Shown piece after piece: positions 7,924 to 15,845 of a stretch of DNA of 64,000 bases. The notes under the pieces are model-generated. The model searched no databases. It saw only the letters and a list, made by a program, of their open reading frames with translations, and had not been told where the DNA came from. Each line of letters starts with the position of its first letter. Position 1 is the first letter of the stretch. Made by a program: the position numbers and the translations under genes. Source of the DNA: Streptomyces aureoverticillatus (GTDB taxonomy: Bacteria; Actinomycetota; Actinomycetes; Streptomycetales; Streptomycetaceae); NCBI RefSeq assembly GCF_014649395.1, contig NZ_BMSY01000008.1:62001-126000 (forward strand), in the 5' to 3' direction.

Positions 7924-8586
7924 CTACTTCCTGCGGGAGTCCCTGCCGCAGGCGTAGGAGAGGGGGGAGATGATTTCTTCCGCGTCGGGGAGCCAGCGGT
8001 TGGCGGGCGTGGGTCGGTTGGCCCACTGAACCGCGCCGGAGGCGCCGAAACGGGTGGGCGGCGCGGCGACGTACGCGCCCTCACCGAGGGTGACGAGGTC
8101 GAGCGCGGCGGGCGGCCAGCCCAACTTGCGGACGAGATCAGGGACCTTCACCGAGGCGCCGGGCAGCACGAAGAACTGCATGCGACGGTCCGGCGTACAC
8201 GTCACGGGCCCGAGCGTCAGCTCCATCCGCTCCATGCGGGCGAGGGCGAGGAAGCCGGCCGTCTCGGGCACGTCGATCGCGTCGAACGTACGCCCCGTCG
8301 GCAGCAGGATCGAGGCGTTCGACTGCTTCGCCCACATCCGCCGGGCGACCGTCGCGCTGCCCGTGGCCTGCGTGGGCCAGTCGTCGCGCACGGGGTGCGC
8401 GCCGGGCGCGGGGCACGCGACCTCGCCGCACGAGCAGCGCCACGTGCCCTCGACGGACTCGAGCCAGGCGCCGGGGAAGACATCCCAGTGGCGCTCCTCC
8501 GCGTACCGAACGGCTGTGTCCTGCAGTGCCTCTCCGCGCTGCTTCGGGATCTGCGCGGCTGACGTGACTCCGATGGTCTCTTCCAC
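7924..8586 (-). CDS. Bifunctional DNA primase/polymerase N-terminal-like protein
   Basis: 220 residues from GTG 8586; a TTG at 8598 would add four residues. The core pattern is that of the prim-pol fold family found throughout Streptomyces: EERHWDVFPGAWLE, a zinc-ribbon-like WRCSCGEVACPAPGAHP (two C-x-C/C pairs) and GRTFDAIDVP, where the acidic residues of prim-pol enzymes fall. It is much shorter than phage or plasmid prim-pol-helicase proteins and has no helicase domain. Whether it polymerises nucleotides is unproven. It is transcribed away from the TPR regulator at 9045, a pairing I recall as conserved in the genus. Confidence 0.75.
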   Translation of the reverse strand: MEETIGVTSAAQIPKQRGEALQDTAVRYAEERHWDVFPGAWLESVEGTWRCSCGEVACPAPGAHPVRDDWPTQATGSATVARRMWAKQSNASILLPTGRTFDAIDVPETAGFLALARMERMELTLGPVTCTPDRRMQFFVLPGASVKVPDLVRKLGWPPAALDLVTLGEGAYVAAPPTRFGASGAVQWANRPTPANRWLPDAEEIISPLSYACGRDSRRK

Positions 8587-9044
8587 GAAAGGACTCAACT
8601 GCGCGCGTCAGGTGGGGTTACGGGGTGTCATGTGCGCGGGGGAGGAGCATCGATCCTGCTGCGGGGCGCATGGGTGCACGGGTGGGGGCGCGCATGGGCA
8701 AGGGGGGCCCGGCGCGGGTAACCACGTGAAGGGCAGTCGGAGTTCACCCAGGTTCACCCGGCTCGCCGACTTGTGCTGTGCTCTGTTGTGTTCTACGTCG
8801 TTACACGTCTTTCTGCCATGGCTTGCCGCGTTCTGCTGTATCGCGCCACTAAACGCCACGAAAGGCTGTGAAATACGGAGTTCCCGCAGGTTGCAGCTCA
8901 TTTGTGGTGCTAGTGGTGCATCTTCCGGTTGTTCCCAGGGCATTGATCATCTGGGCGATGCGGGCAAACCGGCCCGGACCGTTCCTCATTCGACATCCAC
9001 ATCCGAAGTTCCAGATGGTCCACGGTGCACACAGGGGGTACGCC
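8587..9044. other. Divergent intergenic region
   Basis: 458 bp between the divergent primase-like gene and the TPR regulator, noticeably less GC-rich around 8770-8960 than its surroundings. It contains a direct repeat GTTCACCC (twice near 8745-8760) and CCCAG/CTGGG arms around GGCATTGATCAT near 8935-8955 that could serve as an operator. No credible ORF; the promoters of both genes must lie here. Confidence 0.4.
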
Positions 9045-10433
9045 ATGGCCGCCAGGCCTCTCGTCGCGCGGCAGCCCAACGAACGGCTGCAGGCGCTCAT
9101 TCAGGAAGCCGGCTGTTCCAACGCCGGCCTGGCCCGTCGCGTGAACATGTGCGGCGCGGAGCACGGTCTCGATCTTCGTTACGACAAGACGTCGGTGGCT
9201 CGCTGGCTGCGCGGCCAGCAGCCGCGCGGGCGCGCGCCGGGCATCATCGCCGAGGCGCTCGGCCGCAAACTGGGGCGCACGGTCACGATCGACGAGATCG
9301 GCATGGCGAACGGCAAGAACCTCGCCTCCGGCGTGGGGCTGCAGTTCTCGCCCACCGTTCTCGGCGCGATCGAGCAGGTCTGCGAGCTGTGGCGCAGCGA
9401 CGTGGGGCGGCGGGACTTCCTGTCCGGCTCCTCGGTCGCCGCGTCGGCGCTCGTGGAGCCGAGCCGCGACTGGCTCATCTCCTCGCCGGACGCACAGGTC
9501 GGCCGCACGGCCGGGCCGCGCGTAGGGCTCTCGGACGTGGCCGCCGTCAAGGCGATGACGGAGGCCCTGACGCAACTGGACCACCAGTACGGCAGCGGGC
9601 ATGTGCGCCCCGTCGTCGTGCACTACCTCAACTCGGTCGTCTCCGGGCTGCTCGCGGGCTCCTACCGCGAGGCGGTGGGGCGCGAACTGTTCGCGGCCGT
9701 CGCGCGGTTGACGGAACTCGCCGGGTACATGGCCGTCGACACCGGCCAGCCGGGCCTCGCCCAGCGCTATTACATCCAGGCGCTGCGCCTGGCCCAGGCG
9801 GCGGGCGACCGGGGGTACGGAGGGTACGTACTCGCGGCGTCGATGAGTCACCTCGCCGCGCAGCTCGGCAACCCCCGCGAGATCGCGCAGCTGGCGCGGG
9901 CGGCGCAGGAGGGGGCGCGCGGGCGGGTCACACCGCGCGCGGAGTGCATGTTCTACGCCGCGGAGGCCCGGGGGCACGCGCTGCTCGGCGACGCCCGGTC
10001 CACGCAGGTGGTCGCGGGGCGCGCGGTCGAGGCGATGGAACGCGCCACGGGCGAGGAGGACTCGGGCGACGACCCGGTGTGGATCCGCCACTTCGACCAG
10101 GCGTATCTGGCCGACGAACTCGCGCACTGCCACCGCGACTTGGGGCAGGCCGACGCGGCGGCCCGGCGCGCGGAGGAGTCCCTGGCCGGGCATCCGCCGA
10201 CGCGGGCGCGGCGGCGCGCCATCGGTCTGGTGCTGCTCGCCACCGCCCAGGTCCAGCGCCGCGAGGTCGAACAGGCCTGCCACACCGGCCTGAAGGCCGT
10301 CGAACTCCTCGGCACCCTGCGGTCCAACCGCGGCGCGGAGTACCTCGACGACTTCCAGCAGCGGCTCGAACCGTTCCGGGAGGAGCCGGTGGTACGGGAG
10401 TTCGGGGCCCGCCTCGACCTCCAGGCCGCGTGA
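9045..10433 (+). CDS. Helix-turn-helix/TPR-type transcriptional regulator
   Basis: 462 residues. The N-terminal about 90 residues (ARQPNERLQALIQEAG...RRVNMCG...DKTSVARWLRGQQPRG) form a Cro/C1-like helix-turn-helix with the arginine-rich pattern of streptomycete NsdA-like regulators. The rest (about 170-450) is alpha-helical with tetratricopeptide-like repeats rich in Ala/Leu, suggesting ligand or partner sensing. ATG 9045 has AGGGGG seven bases upstream; the longer frame upstream has no coding character. It is divergent from the primase-like gene, so the shared promoter region is a likely autoregulatory target. Probably a developmental or metabolic regulator; no specific role can be read. Confidence 0.8.
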   Translation: MAARPLVARQPNERLQALIQEAGCSNAGLARRVNMCGAEHGLDLRYDKTSVARWLRGQQPRGRAPGIIAEALGRKLGRTVTIDEIGMANGKNLASGVGLQFSPTVLGAIEQVCELWRSDVGRRDFLSGSSVAASALVEPSRDWLISSPDAQVGRTAGPRVGLSDVAAVKAMTEALTQLDHQYGSGHVRPVVVHYLNSVVSGLLAGSYREAVGRELFAAVARLTELAGYMAVDTGQPGLAQRYYIQALRLAQAAGDRGYGGYVLAASMSHLAAQLGNPREIAQLARAAQEGARGRVTPRAECMFYAAEARGHALLGDARSTQVVAGRAVEAMERATGEEDSGDDPVWIRHFDQAYLADELAHCHRDLGQADAAARRAEESLAGHPPTRARRRAIGLVLLATAQVQRREVEQACHTGLKAVELLGTLRSNRGAEYLDDFQQRLEPFREEPVVREFGARLDLQAA

Positions 10434-10491
10434 TCCTCGCTCGGCTCGTGCATCTCGCTCGGCTGCGGGAGGCGTGGGCTCCTCTTTTCCC

Positions 10492-10506
10492 TTAAGGGGC
10501 CCTTAA
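10492..10506. promoter_or_regulatory. Palindrome TTAAGGGGCCCTTAA
   Basis: 7-1-7 palindrome between the TPR regulator stop and the membrane protein start at 10653, unusually AT-containing for this genome. Could be an operator or part of a terminator; nothing else supports either reading. Confidence 0.3.
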
Positions 10507-10652
10507 CAGCGTCTCCCGCACAACTTCTGTTACTCCTGTGGCGTCTGTGTCAGGTGCGGTGTCTACCGCCTCCTGAGCTGCGTGGCAGAGCGCTGCGGGG
10601 ACCCGGTAGCGTGAGCCGACGTTCCGAAGGTCCCCCATTCGTAGGAGTCCCG

Positions 10653-12629
10653 GTGACGCAGCAGAGCGGGCACGGCGCTGCTTCCTCCGAACCGCAGCAA
10701 CCCGCGGCGCGGCACGCGCACGAGGGCATCGTGCTGCCGGCGGACGGCAGCGAGCCCCTGATGCCGGGCACCACCGGCGACCACGCCGCCCCACCCGTCG
10801 GCAGCCCCTGGGGCGACCCCTGGGGCCCGGAGCCGACGACCCCGGCACCGGGCGCGGGCGCCGCCTGGGACACCCCGCAGCAGGAGCCCGCCGGGCCCTA
10901 CCAGGCCCCCGCGGGCCCCTACCAGAACTCAGCCGGGCCGCAGCCGCCCCGGGGCGGGATGCCGCTGCCCCCCGAGGGCACGCCACTGCCGCCCACGGCG
11001 CCGCCGCCCGCGTCGTACCCGGACACCGCCGCGTACGGGCGCCAGGGGGCACCGTTGCCGCCCGAGGGGGCGGGGCAGGGGTACGCCCCGGCGCCGGGGC
11101 AGACGCCCGGTCAGCTTTCGGGTCACGCGGCCGGACAGGATCCGGGCCGGATACCCGGCCACGGCTCCATACCCGCCGAGGGCCACCGCATGCCGCCCCA
11201 CGGCCAGGAGCTGCCCGGCGCCTCGTACGGCGGGCACGGTGGCGGTGCGCACGCGGCGTACGGCGGGAACGGCGGCGCCGACGCTTCGTACGGCGGCAAC
11301 GACGCCGCGTACGGCCAGAACATCGGCAACGACGGCTCGTACAGCCAGAACAACAGCGCCAACGACGCCGCGTACGGCCGGAGCGGCGGTCACGACGCCT
11401 CGTACGGCGGGAACGCCTCCGCCCCGCTCCCGAACGCCGCACCCCAGGGCATGCCGCTGCCGCCCGCCGGGCACCTCCCGTCGGCAGGACGGCAGGACCC
11501 GGCCTACGGGGCCCCGCAGCCCGACACCGCGTACGCCACCGGAGGCGGCGGCGGGCGGCACGCGGCGGCGCCCGCCGGGCCCGACGCCGAGGCCACCCAG
11601 TTCATCGCGCCGGTCGACCCCGGCGCCCCCGCGGCGCCGGGCGCGCTCCCGCCCGAGATGCCCGCCGACGGCGCCACCCAGTTCCTGGGCCGCGCGCAGG
11701 ACGTCGTGCCGGGCGCGGTCCCGGACGACAACGCGCCGACCCAGTTCATCGCGCCCGTCACGGACGCCCCTGCGGGACCCGGCGCCCCCGCGGGACACGG
11801 CGCCGCCGCGTACGGCGTGCGCCCCGGCGCCCCGGGCGACCGGCAGCCGCCCGCCGAGTTCGACAGTCTCTTCCGCCGGGAGCCGGAGCCCGACCAGGGC
11901 CCCGCGTCCACCCAGCAGATGCCCCGCCTCCAGGTGCCCGCGCCGGGACCCGCGTACGAGCCGGAGCCCGAGCCCGGGCGGCAGCGCCGCGGGCGCGGCG
12001 GCTCCAAGCTGCCGCTCCTCGCGGCCGTCGGGGTGGGCATCGCCGTGCTCGGCGTCGGCGCGGGCGCGATGCTCAGCGGGGGCGGCGGTGGCGACGACGA
12101 CAAGAAGGACGACAACCAGCCGCTCGCCGCGACCGAACCGGCCGAGAGCGACAAGCCGTCACCGTCCGCCGACCCGTCCAAGAAGCAGGCGGTCGCGCTG
12201 GACAAGCTCCTCGCGGACAGCAACAACAGCCGCGAGGCCGTGATCGGCGCCGTACGCGACGTGGGCAAGTGCACGAACCTGAAGAAGGCCGCCACCGATC
12301 TTCGGGCCGCGGCCAAGCAGCGCGACGGCCTCGTCGGCAGGCTCTCCGGCCTGACCGTCGACAAGCTGCCGAAGCACACGCAGTTGACCGCCGCGCTCAA
12401 CAAGGCGTGGAAGGCGTCCGCGTCGGCCGACAACCACTACGCCGCCTGGGCCGACCAGGTCGCCCGCAAGAAGGGCTGCCGCAAGGGCCACGCCCGCCAG
12501 ACCAACCACTCGGCCGCGGGCAACCGCGCGAGCGGCGAGGCCACCCAGGCCAAGCAGCAGGCGGCGACCCTGTGGAACGCGATCGCGCAGCAGCACGGGC
12601 TGACCAAGCGGGAGCGGACGCAGCTGTAG
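10653..12629 (+). CDS. Single-pass membrane protein with Tyr/Gly-rich low-complexity cytoplasmic region
   Basis: 658 residues from GTG 10653 (AGGAG five bases upstream). Residues 1-190 are Pro/Gly/Ala-rich. About 190-255 carry at least seven [AS]YG-type units spaced by Gly/Asn/Asp. Three ATQF(I/L) or PTQFI motifs stand at about 313, 341 and 362. A single transmembrane helix (LLAAVGVGIAVLGVGAGAML) is at about 450-470. The C-terminal about 170 residues are predicted extracellular, helical, Lys/Ala-rich with two cysteines. In streptomycetes, T-Q motifs of this kind occur in disordered tails of putative Ser/Thr-kinase substrates (inference). The function is unknown; the N-terminus could bind FHA proteins or form condensates, and the exterior may be a sensor domain. 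Confidence 0.8.
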   Translation: MTQQSGHGAASSEPQQPAARHAHEGIVLPADGSEPLMPGTTGDHAAPPVGSPWGDPWGPEPTTPAPGAGAAWDTPQQEPAGPYQAPAGPYQNSAGPQPPRGGMPLPPEGTPLPPTAPPPASYPDTAAYGRQGAPLPPEGAGQGYAPAPGQTPGQLSGHAAGQDPGRIPGHGSIPAEGHRMPPHGQELPGASYGGHGGGAHAAYGGNGGADASYGGNDAAYGQNIGNDGSYSQNNSANDAAYGRSGGHDASYGGNASAPLPNAAPQGMPLPPAGHLPSAGRQDPAYGAPQPDTAYATGGGGGRHAAAPAGPDAEATQFIAPVDPGAPAAPGALPPEMPADGATQFLGRAQDVVPGAVPDDNAPTQFIAPVTDAPAGPGAPAGHGAAAYGVRPGAPGDRQPPAEFDSLFRREPEPDQGPASTQQMPRLQVPAPGPAYEPEPEPGRQRRGRGGSKLPLLAAVGVGIAVLGVGAGAMLSGGGGGDDDKKDDNQPLAATEPAESDKPSPSADPSKKQAVALDKLLADSNNSREAVIGAVRDVGKCTNLKKAATDLRAAAKQRDGLVGRLSGLTVDKLPKHTQLTAALNKAWKASASADNHYAAWADQVARKKGCRKGHARQTNHSAAGNRASGEATQAKQQAATLWNAIAQQHGLTKRERTQL

Positions 12630-12681
12630 CCGGGGCAGGACGCCGTTGTGGTCGGGTGCGGGAGGTTACGGAGGCGCTCGG

Positions 12682-14019
12682 TCAGTGGGCGGATTCGAGG
12701 GTCTTCGCCACGTTCACGAACGCCTTGCGGGCGAGGACGAGGCGGCCGTCCCGCACCACCTGGAAGGTGACGTCGGCGTTGACCAGGCGCGGGTAGTCGC
12801 CCGCGGCGAGCATGTCCTCGAAGCGCCAGCTCAGCATCGGCGTGAGCCCGCCGGTGTCCACCCGCAGCCCCTGGTCGAGGGTGCGGCGCAGCGCGCGGGG
12901 CGTGACCTCGTCGCCGTTCAGCGACTCGACGGCCTGCCGCAGGACGGTGTACGCGATCCAGGTGGTCTGTACGCCCGCGTCCGCCGCGTCCACCCGGTTG
13001 TCGCCGAAGGCCTGTTCGCGGATGACCTCGCGCATCTTGTCCCAGCGCTTGTCGCTCCCGTCCGGGTACCAGCCGGTGACGTACGCGCCTTCGTACACGC
13101 CTTCCGCGCCGCCCGTGCGGTCGATGAGGGACTGGTCGACGCTGCCGAGCACGGAGGCGGTGCGCACGTCCGGGTAGGTGTCCTCGGTGCGCCGGAAGGA
13201 GTCGAAGAAGGTGTCCGTGCGGGCGCCGAGCGCGGCCGCCACGCAGCCTTCCTTGCCGCCGGCGGCGGTGGCGCCGCCCGCCCTTCGTCCCGAGCCGCCG
13301 TCGGACGCCCGGTCCAGGGCCTCCTCGGCCTGCGGCGTGTAGTCCGTGGCGTCCTCGGGGGCCCGGATGTCGGCGGACGCCGCGTTGTGTCCCTGGGCGA
13401 GGCCGGAGTCCAGGAGCTTGGAGAGGTCGTCGCCCGCGATGGTGTCCGGCCGCACCAGCGAGACGCGGTCGCAGACACCGGCGAGCTGCCGTCCGTTGCC
13501 CGCGATCAGCGCGGGCTGCCCGCCGTTGACGGGGTACGACAGCGGGCTCGAGAACTCCTCGTCGGTGAGGCCGTAGCCGCCGATGTACGGGATGCCGGCC
13601 GACTCCAGGGGCGCCATGAAGGCGCGGCCGTGCTGGCTGTAGGAGCCGACGACGGCCGCGACGCCCTGCTTGACGGCCTCGCGGGCGCAGTTGCCCGCGC
13701 CGACCGGGTCGTTGCGCTCGTTGCAGGTGATGACTTCGAGTTTGTGGCCGTCCAGGCCGCCGTTGGCGTTGATCCAGCGGGCATAGGCCTCGGCCATCGC
13801 GGGCATTCCGGGCTTGTTGGTCGCTTTGGTGTGCTCCGGGGCCCACGTCATGACTTTGACGGGGTCATCCTCGGAACCCCCCGTGGTACCGGGGATGACC
13901 CCGCAGCCGACGGCCACGGACGCACACGCCGCCACGGCCGCTGCGCTGAGCAGCGCTTTTCGCGCTCGGGGCGCGGTCTCGGCGGGACGGGGAGGGAAGA
14001 CGCGTCGCAAGGCGGTCAT
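12682..14019 (-). CDS. Branched-chain amino acid-type ABC solute-binding lipoprotein
   Basis: 445 residues. The N-terminus has Arg residues, a hydrophobic stretch and a lipobox-like ASVAVGC at about 33-39, so a diacylglycerol-anchored exported protein. The body is a type I periplasmic-binding fold (Peripla_BP_6): VMTWAPEH, INANGGLDG, CNERNDPVGAGNCAREAV, VAAVVGSYSQHG, PYIGGYGLT. No permease or ATPase gene is adjacent, so it is an orphan receptor or feeds a remote LIV-type transporter. An insert near residues 230-250 is Gly/Ala-rich. ATG 14019 is preceded in frame by GTG 14025; neither has a strong ribosome site. Confidence 0.85.
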   Translation of the reverse strand: MTALRRVFPPRPAETAPRARKALLSAAAVAACASVAVGCGVIPGTTGGSEDDPVKVMTWAPEHTKATNKPGMPAMAEAYARWINANGGLDGHKLEVITCNERNDPVGAGNCAREAVKQGVAAVVGSYSQHGRAFMAPLESAGIPYIGGYGLTDEEFSSPLSYPVNGGQPALIAGNGRQLAGVCDRVSLVRPDTIAGDDLSKLLDSGLAQGHNAASADIRAPEDATDYTPQAEEALDRASDGGSGRRAGGATAAGGKEGCVAAALGARTDTFFDSFRRTEDTYPDVRTASVLGSVDQSLIDRTGGAEGVYEGAYVTGWYPDGSDKRWDKMREVIREQAFGDNRVDAADAGVQTTWIAYTVLRQAVESLNGDEVTPRALRRTLDQGLRVDTGGLTPMLSWRFEDMLAAGDYPRLVNADVTFQVVRDGRLVLARKAFVNVAKTLESAH

Positions 14020-14137
14020 GGACACGCACGATTCCGTCAGCGGGCCAACCTGGGAGTGACGCGCATTCAACGGCCGGTGACCAGAGCGTGAACTGGTGGG
14101 GCCGTAAACGCGTGGGGGATGTGGGAACGTACGATCG

Positions 14138-14638
14138 ATGACCGTGCAAGGAACGGAGAAGTCTTCCCGTCGCGGCCGTCGGTCGACGACCATAGGCGGC
14201 ATGCCAACGAACGACATGCCGTGGTGGCGCTGGCGCAGCAACGTGCGCTCGGCGCTGCACATGCTCTCGGACCCGGACTTCCAGCGCGAGTGCTGGCTCG
14301 CCGGGCGCGAGGAGTACGGGGACGTGACCGACGCCGTGTACCGCCTTGTCGAGGACACGTGGCTGGACAACTGGTCGGCGGAGAAGTACGTCGGGACGAT
14401 CTTCCGGGACCCGCAGGAGGCCGCGCTCGTCGACGCCGCGGTGCTGCGGGTGCTGCGGATCATGCACGAGGTCGGTCCCGACGCGGCCGTGGCCGTGTAT
14501 TTGGACCACCCCGGCTGGCCGGACGCGGTGCGGGCGGCGCGGGACGCGCATGTGCGGCTCGCGGCCGGGGACGGGGACGATCCGGACGGGCCGCCGCGCA
14601 CGCTGGAGGTCCTGCGGATTCTTACGCGGTCGGGCTGA
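14138..14638 (+). CDS. SCO4402-family conserved actinobacterial protein
   Basis: 166 residues. From MPWWRWRSNVRSALHM onward the sequence matches my recollection of the streptomycete SCO4402 family: a small, highly conserved, soluble helical protein of unknown function with the blocks VYRLVEDTWLDNWSAEKYVGTIF and LEVLRI. No motif suggests catalysis. An alternative start at ATG 14201 would remove a poorly conserved basic 21-residue extension and may be correct. It is followed by purU 97 bp downstream on the same strand. Confidence 0.75.
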   Translation: MTVQGTEKSSRRGRRSTTIGGMPTNDMPWWRWRSNVRSALHMLSDPDFQRECWLAGREEYGDVTDAVYRLVEDTWLDNWSAEKYVGTIFRDPQEAALVDAAVLRVLRIMHEVGPDAAVAVYLDHPGWPDAVRAARDAHVRLAAGDGDDPDGPPRTLEVLRILTRSG

Positions 14639-14735
14639 GGGGGCCGCTCGGCGGCGGTGGGGTTCCGGTGCGGTCGGGCCGAGGGCCCGCCCGGCGGCGG
14701 TCGGGGCGGGGTCGCGGATATGGGACCCTGGGCGG

Positions 14736-15629
14736 ATGAACGAGCAGTCCGCCGTCGCCAGTGACCAGCGCGCCGACCGCGCCGAGCAGTACGTCCTCAC
14801 GCTCTCCTGCCCGGACAAACAGGGCATCGTGCACGCCGTGTCGAGCTACCTCTTCATGACCGGCTGCAACATCGAGGACAGCCAGCAGTTCGGCGACCAC
14901 GACACCGGACTCTTCTTCATGCGGGTGCACTTCTCGGCCGAAGCGCCGGTGACGCTCGACAAGCTGCGCGCGAGCTTCGCGGCCATCGGTGACTCCTTCC
15001 AGATGGACTGGCAGATCCACGGGGCCGACGACCGGATGCGGATCGTCCTGATGGTGTCGAAGTTCGGCCACTGCCTGAACGACCTGCTGTTCCGCTCGCG
15101 CATCGGCGCGCTGCCGGTGGAGATCGCCGCGGTCGTCTCCAACCACACGGACTTCGCCGAGCTGGCCGCTTCGTACGACGTTCCCTTCCACCACATTCCG
15201 GTGACGCGGGACACCAAGGCCGAGGCGGAGGCGCGCCTGCTCCAGCTGGTACGGGAGGAGAACGTCGAGCTGGTCGTGCTCGCCCGCTATATGCAGGTCC
15301 TCTCCGACGACCTGTGCAAGCAGCTCAGCGGGCGGATCATCAACATCCACCACTCGTTCCTGCCGAGCTTCAAGGGCGCGCGGCCTTATCACCAGGCGCA
15401 CGCGCGCGGCGTGAAGCTGATCGGTGCCACGGCGCACTATGTCACCGCCGATCTCGACGAGGGGCCGATCATCGAGCAGGAGGTCGAGCGGGTCGGGCAC
15501 GGGGTGACCCCCGACCAGTTGGTCGCCGTCGGGCGGGACGTGGAGTGCCAGGCGCTGGCGCGGGCCGTGAAGTGGCATGCGGAGCACCGCATCCTCCTGA
15601 ACGGCCACCGCACGGTGGTCTTCGCCTGA
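14736..15629 (+). CDS. purU: Formyltetrahydrofolate deformylase
   Basis: 297 residues, the usual length for PurU. An N-terminal ACT domain (about 12-90, LSCPDKQGIVHAVSSYL) is followed by a formyltransferase-fold domain (about 97-297). The Asn-His-Asp catalytic set is seen in INIHHSFLPSFKGARPYHQA, GATAHYVT and DLDEGPIIEQ. The enzyme hydrolyses 10-formyl-THF to formate and THF, balancing one-carbon units. Earlier in-frame codons belong to a non-coding extension; ATG 14736 (after a weak GGCGG) gives the canonical N-terminus. Ends at a strong bidirectional terminator. Confidence 0.95.
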   Translation: MNEQSAVASDQRADRAEQYVLTLSCPDKQGIVHAVSSYLFMTGCNIEDSQQFGDHDTGLFFMRVHFSAEAPVTLDKLRASFAAIGDSFQMDWQIHGADDRMRIVLMVSKFGHCLNDLLFRSRIGALPVEIAAVVSNHTDFAELAASYDVPFHHIPVTRDTKAEAEARLLQLVREENVELVVLARYMQVLSDDLCKQLSGRIINIHHSFLPSFKGARPYHQAHARGVKLIGATAHYVTADLDEGPIIEQEVERVGHGVTPDQLVAVGRDVECQALARAVKWHAEHRILLNGHRTVVFA

Positions 15630-15764
15630 TCTGGCGGGGCGCCCTGTGCGGTGCCCTTCCCGCCGCTCCGCGGCGGATCTTTCCCCTCGCCCGCCCGTTT
15701 CTGCCCTGCCGTGCGGTGGACGTTGCCTGTGGGGGCATTCGCCATCGGCGGCTGCCGCTGCCTG

Positions 15765-15805
15765 CTGTGCCCACCCGTCCCGCCCCGCGGGACGGGTGGG
15801 CACAG
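15765..15805. terminator. Strong bidirectional terminator hairpin
   Basis: CTGTGCCCACCCGTCCC (15765-15781), 7-base loop, GGGACGGGTGGGCACAG (15789-15805): perfect 17-bp stem between convergent purU and the anti-sigma gene. About 30 bp here and just to the right also occur near 7717-7747 in opposite orientation. Confidence 0.8.
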
Positions 15806-15845
15806 CCCAGGCCGACGGTGCCCGTCCGGCCGGGGGCGAGGCGGC

